NCBI GenBank assembly: GCA_017623265.1
Contig: JAGAPM010000198.1
Location: 1 to 6,500, forward strand
Source of the DNA: Lentisphaeria bacterium
Lineage (GTDB): Bacteria > Verrucomicrobiota > Lentisphaeria > Victivallales > UBA1829
DNA length: 6,500 bases
Direction of reading: 5' to 3'
The first letter of the stretch is position 1, and each line of letters begins with the position of its first letter. A program made the translations under genes and the position numbers. This document shows positions 1 through 5,545 of the stretch, piece after piece. The notes beneath the pieces were generated by a model. It was not told the DNA's origin. It ran no database searches and saw only the letters and a list, made by a program, of their open reading frames with translations.

Positions 1-538
1 CCGTGAAGGAGAAATAGTTGACAAATCCTTCCGCTGTTTCCGTCTGGACAACGATTCCCAGTTGAGCGTCCCGGATCAGCCGGTAGCGCCGGACATTCCG
101 CTGCTGGAGCGTATTGAACTCAAAATCCAGCGGGGTGGTGGGGCAGAGACATCCCACGCCCGCATCGACCACAAACACGCCTTCCGGACAAGTCACCTTC
201 AACACCCGGTGGCGGCGCATAGGGACGGGATCGCTTTCCCCGAAATGCCAGCGTGCAAAATATTCGGCGACCTCATAACCGAGACTGCGCAGCAGTTCTG
301 CGAACAGCCCGTTCAACTCGAAACAATATCCGCCCATTCGTTTCAGCACGATCTTTTCAAAGAGCGCCTCCGTGTAGAGCGAGGGCTCCTGCTTTGTCTG
401 ATAAATCGTCAGGTTGGTATAGGGAACAGCGGCAAGATGCCCCTTTTGAAGACGGAAGAGATTTCCTTTGGAAACGGCGCGGGAGTCTGCACAGCCGATC
501 CGTTCCAGGTACGCAGTGATCTGATTTTCGTTAAGCAT
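1..538 (-). CDS. Arylamine N-acetyltransferase, N-terminal 179 residues (3' end beyond window)
   Basis: Cytosolic enzyme family that moves an acetyl group from acetyl-CoA to arylamines or hydrazines through a cysteine thioester. I translated the minus strand from the ATG at 538; the frame is open to the window edge, giving 179 of the family's usual 260-285 residues. The Cys-His-Asp triad is visible: Cys72 in KRMGGYCFELN, His110 in RRHRVLKV and Asp125 in VVDAGVG. The canonical RGG before the cysteine reads RMGG. The N-terminal helical part with VPYTNLTIY also fits the family. The start is supported by AGGAG at 545-549 with a 6-nt spacer and by a promoter at 574-602. The gene seems to be transcribed alone: the upstream gene ends in an intrinsic terminator at 625-660. 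The family assignment is secure; the physiological substrate cannot be told, and relatives in biosynthetic clusters can act as amide synthases. Confidence 0.93.
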   Translation of the reverse strand, partial: MLNENQITAYLERIGCADSRAVSKGNLFRLQKGHLAAVPYTNLTIYQTKQEPSLYTEALFEKIVLKRMGGYCFELNGLFAELLRSLGYEVAEYFARWHFGESDPVPMRRHRVLKVTCPEGVFVVDAGVGCLCPTTPLDFEFNTLQQRNVRRYRLIRDAQLGIVVQTETAEGFVNYFSFT

Positions 539-544
539 AATATT

Positions 545-586
545 CTCCTGTATAATGTCTTTATTCAGCTACTAATATATCAGGAG
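545..586. repeat. Inverted repeat around the -10 region and ribosome binding site
   Basis: CTCCTGTATA at 545-554 is an inverted copy of TATATCAGGAG at 576-586, with one extra base in the second arm. The repeat encloses the predicted -10 box and start site of the N-acetyltransferase gene and its left arm contains the Shine-Dalgarno sequence. It could be a repressor operator, but the arms are short, AT-rich and partly made of promoter and SD consensus, so chance is a real alternative. Confidence 0.25.
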
Positions 587-602
587 TAAAACAGAAAATC
601 AA
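574..602 (-). promoter_or_regulatory. Sigma70-type promoter of the N-acetyltransferase gene
   Basis: On the minus strand a -35 box TTGATT (602-597) and a -10 box TATATT (579-574) are separated by exactly 17 nt. Transcription would start near 567, leaving a leader of about 29 nt before the ATG at 538. It lies between the upstream gene's terminator and the N-acetyltransferase ribosome binding site, where a promoter is expected. Confidence 0.65.
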
Positions 603-624
603 GGCACCGGAATTTTTTTACGGC

Positions 625-660
625 AAAAAACCGGAGTGCTGCAAAGGGCAACAGCTCCGG
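625..660 (-). terminator. Intrinsic terminator of the small membrane protein gene
   Basis: On the minus strand CCGGAGCTG pairs with CAG-CA-CTCCGG (two-base bulge) around a loop of about ten nt, and six T residues (630-625) follow directly. The stem starts about 25 nt after the TAA stop at 685-687. On the plus strand no T-run follows the stem, so the element is directional. Confidence 0.85.
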
Positions 661-684
661 TTCGGTTCAATCAGTAAGGATTTC

Positions 685-1149
685 TTACTTTGTCATCGCG
701 GCGGGAAATGCCAGAACGGTAGATTTTCCGCCATCACGGATCACAATGATGGTGTATTTGACTTTTTTGTCTTTCTTTGTGATAACATCCCCTTCAAACT
801 TGAAAGCTTCGCCTTTCATGCCGTTCATTTCTTTTTCGTCTGCTTCCTTCAGGAAGACGACGTTTTCAATGGCTTTTGCATTTGCCATTTTCACCGCCTT
901 ATCCATTTCACTCTGCGTCATGGAAGGCGTACCGCCGCCCAGGATCAGCACCAGGATCAGGACCACGATCAGGGCAAGAACACCGGCAGCGATCATTTTG
1001 AATTTTTTGCTTTTCACATCGACTTTTCCGCCGAGTTTTTCATTGATCTGATCCAGCGGCAGTTTGTTGTACAGCTCATCGGCTTTGTTCAGCGCCTGGG
1101 CTTTGACTTCTGCTGCTTTTTCCTTGGCTTCGTTGACTTTTTCGTTCAT
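685..1149 (-). CDS. Unrecognised small single-pass membrane protein (154 aa)
   Basis: I do not recognise the family. Residues 1-50 are charged and alanine-rich, helical in character (KVNEAKEKAAEVKAQALNKA), without a cleavable signal peptide. Residues 52-71 form one hydrophobic span (MIAAGVLALIVVLILVLIL), followed by GGG. Residues 75-154 are a small Lys/Glu-rich soluble domain with beta-strand-like stretches (VKYTIIVIRDGG, STVLAFPA). The positive KSKKFK just before the span predicts a cytoplasmic N-terminus and an outside C-terminal domain. The ATG at 1149 has AGAAAGGA at 1156-1163 with a 6-nt spacer. The gene ends in its own terminator. No convincing promoter lies in the 57 nt between the start and the terminator at 1208-1244, so expression may depend on read-through of the structured leader. 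The gene is real by RBS, composition and terminator; the function is unknown. Confidence 0.8.
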   Translation of the reverse strand: MNEKVNEAKEKAAEVKAQALNKADELYNKLPLDQINEKLGGKVDVKSKKFKMIAAGVLALIVVLILVLILGGGTPSMTQSEMDKAVKMANAKAIENVVFLKEADEKEMNGMKGEAFKFEGDVITKKDKKVKYTIIVIRDGGKSTVLAFPAAMTK

Positions 1150-1207
1150 GTTTTTTCCTTTCTGTTTTGGAGTTTATGATTGAATGAAAAAGGGTTGTTC
1201 CGGGTGC

Positions 1208-1244
1208 AAAAAAAGACGTACTCCGCAGCACGCTCCGGAGGTAC
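1208..1244 (-). terminator. Intrinsic terminator or attenuator at the end of the structured RNA
   Basis: The minus strand folds GTACCTCCG (1244-1236) onto CGGAGTAC (1225-1218) with one bulged base and a 10-nt loop. Seven T residues (1214-1208) follow after a GTC. It sits 58 nt upstream of the ATG at 1149, the position of a transcription attenuator, but it would equally end a free small RNA. Confidence 0.8.
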
Positions 1245-1424
1245 GCCAATACCCACAAAAACCATGCAAGCAGAATACGTCCGCATATACAGACGCACTC
1301 TTCACGCAACTGGTTTCTGCTCTTTGATTTTGGCGTTTTCCGGAGCAAACCTGCTGAAAAGACTGCAAATTCAACTTTTTATTCGTTTATTTTCTGTTTT
1401 CACTTCTCCTTCGTTAGAAAATAC
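1208..1424 (-). ncRNA. Structured small RNA or attenuating leader of about 217 nt
   Basis: The predicted transcript starts near G1424, seven nt past a strong -10 box, and ends in the T-run at 1214-1208. The first 65-70 nt are A-rich and unstructured. Positions 1355-1226 fold into one long imperfect hairpin. From the base up, in minus-strand sense: CAGCA (1355-1351) with TGCTG (1230-1226); GCTCCGG (1346-1340) with CCGGAGC (1238-1232); ACGCC (1336-1332) with GGCGT (1247-1243); an asymmetric bubble of about 12 and 8 nt; CAGAAACCA (1319-1311) with TGGTTTTTG (1264-1256); a 3-bp TGC/GCA step; and a 12-bp apical stem, 1301-1290 with 1283-1272, closed by a TATATG loop. The basal helices share bases with the terminator arm 1244-1236, so the two folds compete. 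The long hairpin with a central bubble recalls 6S RNA in outline, but no Rfam family is claimed. No convincing reading frame lies inside. Confidence 0.6.
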
Positions 1425-1430
1425 GGGGAG

Positions 1431-1459
1431 AATATACCACAGTTGGAAAGAAAAGTCAA
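1431..1459 (-). promoter_or_regulatory. Sigma70-type promoter of the structured RNA
   Basis: On the minus strand TTGACT (1459-1454) and TATATT (1436-1431) are separated by 17 nt, five of six matches to each consensus box. This is the best promoter in the window. The predicted start is G1424. An AAGGAG sequence at 1411-1406 lies just downstream, without a suitably spaced start codon. Confidence 0.75.
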
Positions 1460-1462
1460 GTT

Positions 1463-1472
1463 GCAGATCTGC
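1463..1472. promoter_or_regulatory. Perfect 10-bp palindrome next to a -35 box
   Basis: GCAGATCTGC is a perfect palindrome four bases upstream of the -35 box of the structured-RNA promoter. The position suits an activator or repressor site, but the length is short enough to occur by chance. Confidence 0.2.
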
Positions 1473-1590
1473 CTGCATGGCAAAAAAATATAAAAATGAC
1501 AAACAGCAATCGCTCAAAAATTTTGCGTCTGCATATTATTCGTAACACAAAGATGATTTTTGTCGCGGTTTTTCAAAAAAAATGAAAGAA
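1473..1590. other. AT-rich spacer after the kinase gene, no supported gene
   Basis: This stretch follows the kinase stop (TAA at 1593-1591, minus strand) and precedes the structured-RNA promoter. It holds T-runs and short weak hairpins (for example CGC/GCG around CAAAATTTTTG, and TTTCA/TGAAA directly after the stop). I see no stem strong enough to call an intrinsic terminator, and no coding frame with an RBS. Confidence 0.5.
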
Positions 1591-3051
1591 TTATGGGATC
1601 AGCGAACGTTGTGTATTGATCAGGCGTTTCAGTTCATCTGCCTGAAAGTCTGCTGCCGAAAGCTGTTTTCCGGTAAAAATATTCTGCAGGCAGTCCCGGA
1701 TGAGCAGCTCAAAAGCGGCGTACTGCATTACCGGATCTGTCGCCAGCATTTCCCGGTATATTTTCTGCGGATCGCCTGTTCTCTTCCGCCAGTATTCCTG
1801 ACGCTCCATCAACATTTCCGGGGGGATCTCCCGGTGAAAGACAAACAGATACCGCAGATCGAACCAGTATAATTTGTAGGCGGCGTAATCCTTGAAATTT
1901 CTGCCGTTCCGCCTCAATTTTCCCAAATCCCGGAAAAGTTGTGCATTTTCGATCCCCTTGCAGGAAAGCAACGCTTCAAGATGCGCCAGCTGCTCGTGCT
2001 CTGTTTTTTTCAACAGTTCAAGCACCGTCTTTTCCGGTATCTTTTCCGCTGCGCGTTTTTCAGGTACTCTATTTTCCGGGATTGCGATAGGAAAGGAAGG
2101 AAAAGACACCGTCTCAACCGCTGCGCGTTTTGCGGGTACTCTATTTTCCGGGATTGCGATAGGAAAGGAAGGAGAAAACACCGTCTCAACCGCTGCGGGC
2201 TTTTCTCCGGGCAACAGGATCAGCCCGGCAATGACCACGGCAGCCAATATGCCAATAACCACGGTGAAGATCGTTTTCCGGTCAATGCCTGTTTTCTTAT
2301 CGGCAAGCAGTTTCCGGAAGGCATCCGCACTGGTGATCCGTTTGGAACAGGCAGTCCGGAAGGCATACCCGAGTGCCACATCCATACGGAGCGTAACCTC
2401 CTGCGGAAGAGAAGGATAAGAGCGGACCGGCAATCCGGTAAGAGCGCAATAGATCACCTTTCCCAAGGCATAAAAATCATCTGCCGGGCTGGGAGCGGCA
2501 TCGCCATTCAGAACTTGCGGAGAAATAAACCCCGGCGATCCGGCAAGGCTGCCCTTTCCTGAGGGTGCGATCAGCCCCGCATCGGCAAGGACCGCGCGCC
2601 CGTTCACCCAGAGAATATTATCCGGCTTGATGTCCCGGTGGACCAGTCCGTGCTGATGCAAATATTCCAATCCCTGCAGCAGATCCTCCAGCATGGCATG
2701 GATCTCTTGCCCCGTCCGTCTGCCGGATTTCCGGATCCGGTTTCCGAGGGTATCAGCCAGATATTCCCCCTGTCCCCGGTTCAAATCATCTGCCACATCC
2801 ATGGTACAACAGATGAAGGAATCAGTGATTTCAATGTGGTGGATCGCAAGGAGATTGGCGTGTCTGCAATCTTTATAATTTTTCAGTCCGGCGAGTTCCC
2901 GTTCCGATAAAGAGTCTGTCCGCGGAACAACTTTTACGGCGAGGCGTCTTCCGATGGCATCCTCCGCCAGATATACCGTTCCGAACGTACCATTTCCGCA
3001 TGGCTGCACCACGGTGCAGGAACCGATGCTGTCACCTGCTTTCAAGATCAT
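1591..3051 (-). CDS. Membrane-anchored Hanks-type Ser/Thr protein kinase (486 aa)
   Basis: Eukaryotic-like protein kinase, expected to phosphorylate Ser/Thr on partner proteins from the inner face of the membrane. Kinase motifs in order: glycine loop CGNGTFGTV (18-26), ATP-binding Lys40 in LAVKVV, probable helix-C Glu52, catalytic loop HRDIKPDN (138-145; Asp140, Asn145), metal-binding Asp157, and DDFYALG (191-197). Two landmarks deviate: DFG reads DAG (157-159) and APE reads SPQ (177-179). A single membrane span lies at about 260-281. Next comes a 24-residue tandem duplication (about 287-334; AAVETV...PENRVPxKR), Pro- and charge-rich, then a helical C-terminal region (about 340-486) of no family I recognise, predicted to be outside the cytoplasm. 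The ATG lies inside the end of the sigma factor gene (20-nt overlap, different frame), implying translational coupling; its own RBS is weak (GGTTGG). All key catalytic residues are present, so activity is likely. Confidence 0.92.
   Translation of the reverse strand: MILKAGDSIGSCTVVQPCGNGTFGTVYLAEDAIGRRLAVKVVPRTDSLSERELAGLKNYKDCRHANLLAIHHIEITDSFICCTMDVADDLNRGQGEYLADTLGNRIRKSGRRTGQEIHAMLEDLLQGLEYLHQHGLVHRDIKPDNILWVNGRAVLADAGLIAPSGKGSLAGSPGFISPQVLNGDAAPSPADDFYALGKVIYCALTGLPVRSYPSLPQEVTLRMDVALGYAFRTACSKRITSADAFRKLLADKKTGIDRKTIFTVVIGILAAVVIAGLILLPGEKPAAVETVFSPSFPIAIPENRVPAKRAAVETVSFPSFPIAIPENRVPEKRAAEKIPEKTVLELLKKTEHEQLAHLEALLSCKGIENAQLFRDLGKLRRNGRNFKDYAAYKLYWFDLRYLFVFHREIPPEMLMERQEYWRKRTGDPQKIYREMLATDPVMQYAAFELLIRDCLQNIFTGKQLSAADFQADELKRLINTQRSLIP
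2046..2189. repeat. Two tandem 72-bp copies inside the kinase gene
   Basis: Positions 2046-2117 and 2118-2189 are direct repeats with a 72-bp period and four mismatches by my count; the first bases of a third copy begin at 2190. The unit is a multiple of three, so it adds 24 residues without breaking the frame, in the segment just after the membrane span. The high identity points to a recent duplication that may vary between strains. Confidence 0.93.
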
Positions 3052-3658
3052 ATTTTTCCAACCTCAATCCCAGCCCGGGATCACCATCGTTCATCTGCTC
3101 CAGAATGTCCCGCAGAATGGCGAAACAGCGTTTTTTTGCCTGATAGACCTGATTGACGGAACAGGAAAGATATGCTGCGATCTTTGCGGGAGACCGCCCC
3201 TGAACCGCATAAAGTTCGTATGCCAGAAAAGTTTCAGGCGAGACCTTCTGCTTCAGTTGTTCTTCCGCATCTTTCAATACGGTCTTCCGCCATTCCTCCA
3301 TGAAAACGGAATCACATTCCGGCGGAACAGCTTCATCGGAAACGATCTCCGGAGCGATGGCGGGGCAGTGTTTTTCCTTGCGGAAATGATCTGCGATCTT
3401 TGCCTGAATGATCCGCCCGAAAAATGTCCGGAACCGGGCGCGTTCGGGCTCAAAACGGAAAGTACGGCTCTGCTGAAAAAACTGCAGCATCACCTGCTGA
3501 ACGATGTCATCCGCAACCGTTTCATTTACGCCGTTGATCTTTGCGACCGCCCTGATCACGGGTGAGTAACGTTCAAAGAACTCATCCCAGCCGATCTCAT
3601 CACCGGCGGCGATCCGTGCCAGCAATGTGCCGGAAGTTGTTGGGTATCTCAAAGTCAT
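3032..3658 (-). CDS. ECF-type sigma70 family RNA polymerase sigma factor (208 aa)
   Basis: Sigma factor that would direct RNA polymerase to a dedicated promoter set. Region 2 spans about residues 24-96 (WDEFFERYSPVIRAVAK, then ADDIVQQVMLQFF at 49-61, where most ECF factors read DDLVQEVF, then FRTFFGRIIQAKIADHFRKE). Region 4 with its helix-turn-helix spans about 140-187 (PAKIAAYLSCSVNQVYQAKKR). There is no region 1 or 3, as usual for ECF factors. The frame extends upstream to a TTG at 3721, but the ATG at 3658 is preferred: it has AGGAG at 3668-3672 with a 9-nt spacer and begins just ahead of the conserved part. The gene overlaps the downstream kinase gene by 20 nt and starts 66 nt after the beta-helix gene. 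No anti-sigma factor gene is adjacent; the kinase is the likely regulator (inference), as in known sigma/kinase pairs of planctomycetes. Confidence 0.9.
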   Translation of the reverse strand: MTLRYPTTSGTLLARIAAGDEIGWDEFFERYSPVIRAVAKINGVNETVADDIVQQVMLQFFQQSRTFRFEPERARFRTFFGRIIQAKIADHFRKEKHCPAIAPEIVSDEAVPPECDSVFMEEWRKTVLKDAEEQLKQKVSPETFLAYELYAVQGRSPAKIAAYLSCSVNQVYQAKKRCFAILRDILEQMNDGDPGLGLRLEKYDLESR

Positions 3659-3680
3659 TCCTGTTTTCTCCTGTTTTTTT

Positions 3681-3708
3681 AAGATACATCGTAAAACGGA
3701 GAAAACAA
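3681..3708 (-). promoter_or_regulatory. Possible promoter of the sigma factor-kinase pair
   Basis: On the minus strand TTGTTT (3708-3703) and TATCTT (3686-3681) are separated by 16 nt, in the 66-nt gap before the sigma factor gene. The start would fall near 3674, very close to the Shine-Dalgarno sequence at 3672-3668, leaving a very short leader. No terminator separates the beta-helix gene from the sigma gene, so read-through from upstream is equally possible. Confidence 0.35.
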
Positions 3709-3724
3709 GTTTCTTCTGCAAGAT

Positions 3725-5545
3725 TTACGGAATTGTGATCATTTCCCAAAGCAGCTTTTCATAATCCGAACGGAAAATTTCCGGTTTTTCCAACAGATTT
3801 CCCGCAAGTTCGCAGACTTCATCCTCCGGATCAAGGAAGAAAAACGGCTCCCGGTCAAGCGTCACAGCCGACGGCAGTTGGTGATCCGGCGCGGGGAAAA
3901 AGACGGGACTGGCACACATACTGATCGTGACCAGTTGGGGATAACTCATGGTATAGATGTTACCGTTTGTCCGGTTCTCTGCCAGAAGAACGCCGCGAAT
4001 GGATAGGATCACTGCAGTCGGTCCGGGTGAACCGCCTGCCCGGAGTGTCTCCGTCTCCACAGGCAAATGCGGAGGCGACGGCACAGCCGGACTGGGAGGT
4101 TCCGGTTGTGGTGGAACGGGGGGGACAGGCGGTTCAGGCGGAGCCGGAAGAACCGTCAATGTTCCCGGCTGATAGCGGAATTGGGCTGTTGCTCCGTTAA
4201 AAAATTGCGCCTGCGAAGGCGTCAGAACATACGTTCCGACAGCGATAACCGGCGATGGTTCAGGCGTCATCACAGCATCCGCCGGATGATTTTCGATGGG
4301 CGTACCATCGGCATAAGTCAGATTCAATTTTGCTTCAGGTATAATCGGCTCACCGGTAAAAACGGTGCTGTAATCCTGTTGATCCGCCAGAACCCCTGCC
4401 CGGGCAGTAACGGCGCCGATGGTGTACTTTCCGGTCAGCCCCAGCTCCGTATTGATCCGGTCACGGCTCACCCCCAACTGATCTTCCGTCTCCAAACGGA
4501 CTCCGGACCAGGCGGCGGGGTGGAAGGGATCCACTTGTATGGTATGCGTTTCCCGGTCGTAAACATTATCCCCGAAAACATCAGCCGCCGTCACGCCCTG
4601 CACCGATCCGGAACCGATGGATACAATACCGGTCCTGCCGTAGGAATATCCGGTAAAAAGAGTATTTTCCAGCATCATGGAGCCGTTGTTCCCTTGAAAG
4701 AGATCAAAGGGGCCGTTGCTGACGACAAGGGTATTCTGCATGGTAAGGTTACCGTTTCCGTTATGGATCGCCCCGCCATCTGTTCCGACAGCTTCGTTTC
4801 CGGTAAATGTACAGTCCATAACAGTGCAGCTGCCCCTGTTTGCACCGTATGTCACGAACATTCCGCCGCCCAGAGCGCCAAGATTGTTGTAAAATGTAGA
4901 ATTGCGGATCGTTGCCGTTCCGGTAAGATCCCGGATCAGCACTGCGCCGCCGTTGCCGGATGTGGAGAGGATCATATTATCCTCAAAAGCACATCGGGAG
5001 ATGGTGATCGACTCCATATTTTCCAACGCAAGCGCCCCGCCTCCGGAAAGCGCCCGGTTATCTGAAAAAATTGAATCTTCCACCAGAATCTCTCCGCCTT
5101 GCATGAGGATCGCTCCCCCCGCCCCGTCAGTCCGGTTATCCGTAAAAGTACAGTTCTGTATTGTGAACGAATCCAGATCAGTCACGGTAAAAACAGCGTT
5201 TCCCTGCGCACCGGTAAAGGTCAGATTTTCCAGTGTGATACGAACTTCCTTTTCCGCAGCAGCACGGAAGGTGATCATTCCGTTTTCCAGTGTTGTGCCG
5301 GATTCGCCCTCAAGGATCAAGTCCAGATCCTGTGTGAGATCGACCGTAAGCGGGCTGGAAAGGTCCAGATCCTCCACGATCCGGATGGTCTGTTCTCCGC
5401 CCTGTTGTGCGGCTGTTTCCAGAGCGTTTTCCAGTCCCGTGACCGTTTCGACTGTAACTGCGTTTTCAGCGGCACCGCCTTCGAACAGGACCCGTTCTTC
5501 CAGCCGGAAGACCCCGGTCAGGGTTGTTTCTGCCAGTTCATCCAT
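3725..5545 (-). CDS. Pmp-like right-handed beta-helix surface protein with LEPR-type N-terminal motif (606 aa)
   Basis: Probable surface or secreted protein; no enzymatic residues are evident. Residues 15-21, LEERVLF followed by EGGAA, resemble the N-terminal LEPRxLL-type motif of large exported proteins of Gram-negative bacteria. Residues about 60-330 form a right-handed beta-helix with five paired repeats: FTDN, FSDN, FEDN, FYNN and FTGN (134, 160, 187, 218, 247) alternating with GGAI, GGAL, GGAV, GGGM and GGAI, the FxxN/GGA(ILV) pattern of chlamydial polymorphic membrane proteins. Residues about 392-465 resemble an MBG-type beta domain (VGTYVLTPS, YQPGTLTV). A Pro-rich linker (467-496) leads to an unrecognised C-terminal domain of about 110 residues. 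No Sec signal peptide, membrane span or autotransporter barrel is visible. The ATG at 5545 is preferred over a TTG at 5572: it has GGAG at 5554-5557 with an 8-nt spacer. The gene overlaps the lipocalin gene by 28 nt. Confidence 0.85.
   Translation of the reverse strand: MDELAETTLTGVFRLEERVLFEGGAAENAVTVETVTGLENALETAAQQGGEQTIRIVEDLDLSSPLTVDLTQDLDLILEGESGTTLENGMITFRAAAEKEVRITLENLTFTGAQGNAVFTVTDLDSFTIQNCTFTDNRTDGAGGAILMQGGEILVEDSIFSDNRALSGGGALALENMESITISRCAFEDNMILSTSGNGGAVLIRDLTGTATIRNSTFYNNLGALGGGMFVTYGANRGSCTVMDCTFTGNEAVGTDGGAIHNGNGNLTMQNTLVVSNGPFDLFQGNNGSMMLENTLFTGYSYGRTGIVSIGSGSVQGVTAADVFGDNVYDRETHTIQVDPFHPAAWSGVRLETEDQLGVSRDRINTELGLTGKYTIGAVTARAGVLADQQDYSTVFTGEPIIPEAKLNLTYADGTPIENHPADAVMTPEPSPVIAVGTYVLTPSQAQFFNGATAQFRYQPGTLTVLPAPPEPPVPPVPPQPEPPSPAVPSPPHLPVETETLRAGGSPGPTAVILSIRGVLLAENRTNGNIYTMSYPQLVTISMCASPVFFPAPDHQLPSAVTLDREPFFFLDPEDEVCELAGNLLEKPEIFRSDYEKLLWEMITIP

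Noticed and set aside
1076..1374. Minus-strand open frames of 90 and 66 codons within the structured RNA
   Set aside because: Both start at TTG without a Shine-Dalgarno sequence, cross the terminator, and one overlaps the real membrane protein gene by 74 nt.
1370..1402. Ten-codon GTG-initiated peptide after AAGGAG in the RNA leader
   Set aside because: The spacer between AGGAG and GTG is only two nt, too short for initiation, and the peptide has no run of regulatory codons typical of an attenuator peptide.
1180..1545. 121-codon plus-strand open frame antisense to the structured RNA
   Set aside because: No good ribosome binding site, irregular composition, no domain, and it runs against the well-supported minus-strand promoter, hairpin and terminator.
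1892..2562. Plus-strand frames opposite the kinase gene (175 and 207 codons)
   Set aside because: Shadows of the kinase reading frame; their internal repeats merely mirror the 72-bp duplication.
3659..3721. N-terminal extension of the sigma factor from a TTG at 3721
   Set aside because: The ATG at 3658 has AGGAG with a 9-nt spacer; the extra 21 residues are not part of sigma region 2 and contain the putative promoter.
4067..5065. 332-codon plus-strand frame opposite the beta-helix gene
   Set aside because: Arg/Gly/Cys-rich shadow composition, no RBS, no domain; the minus-strand gene explains the region.
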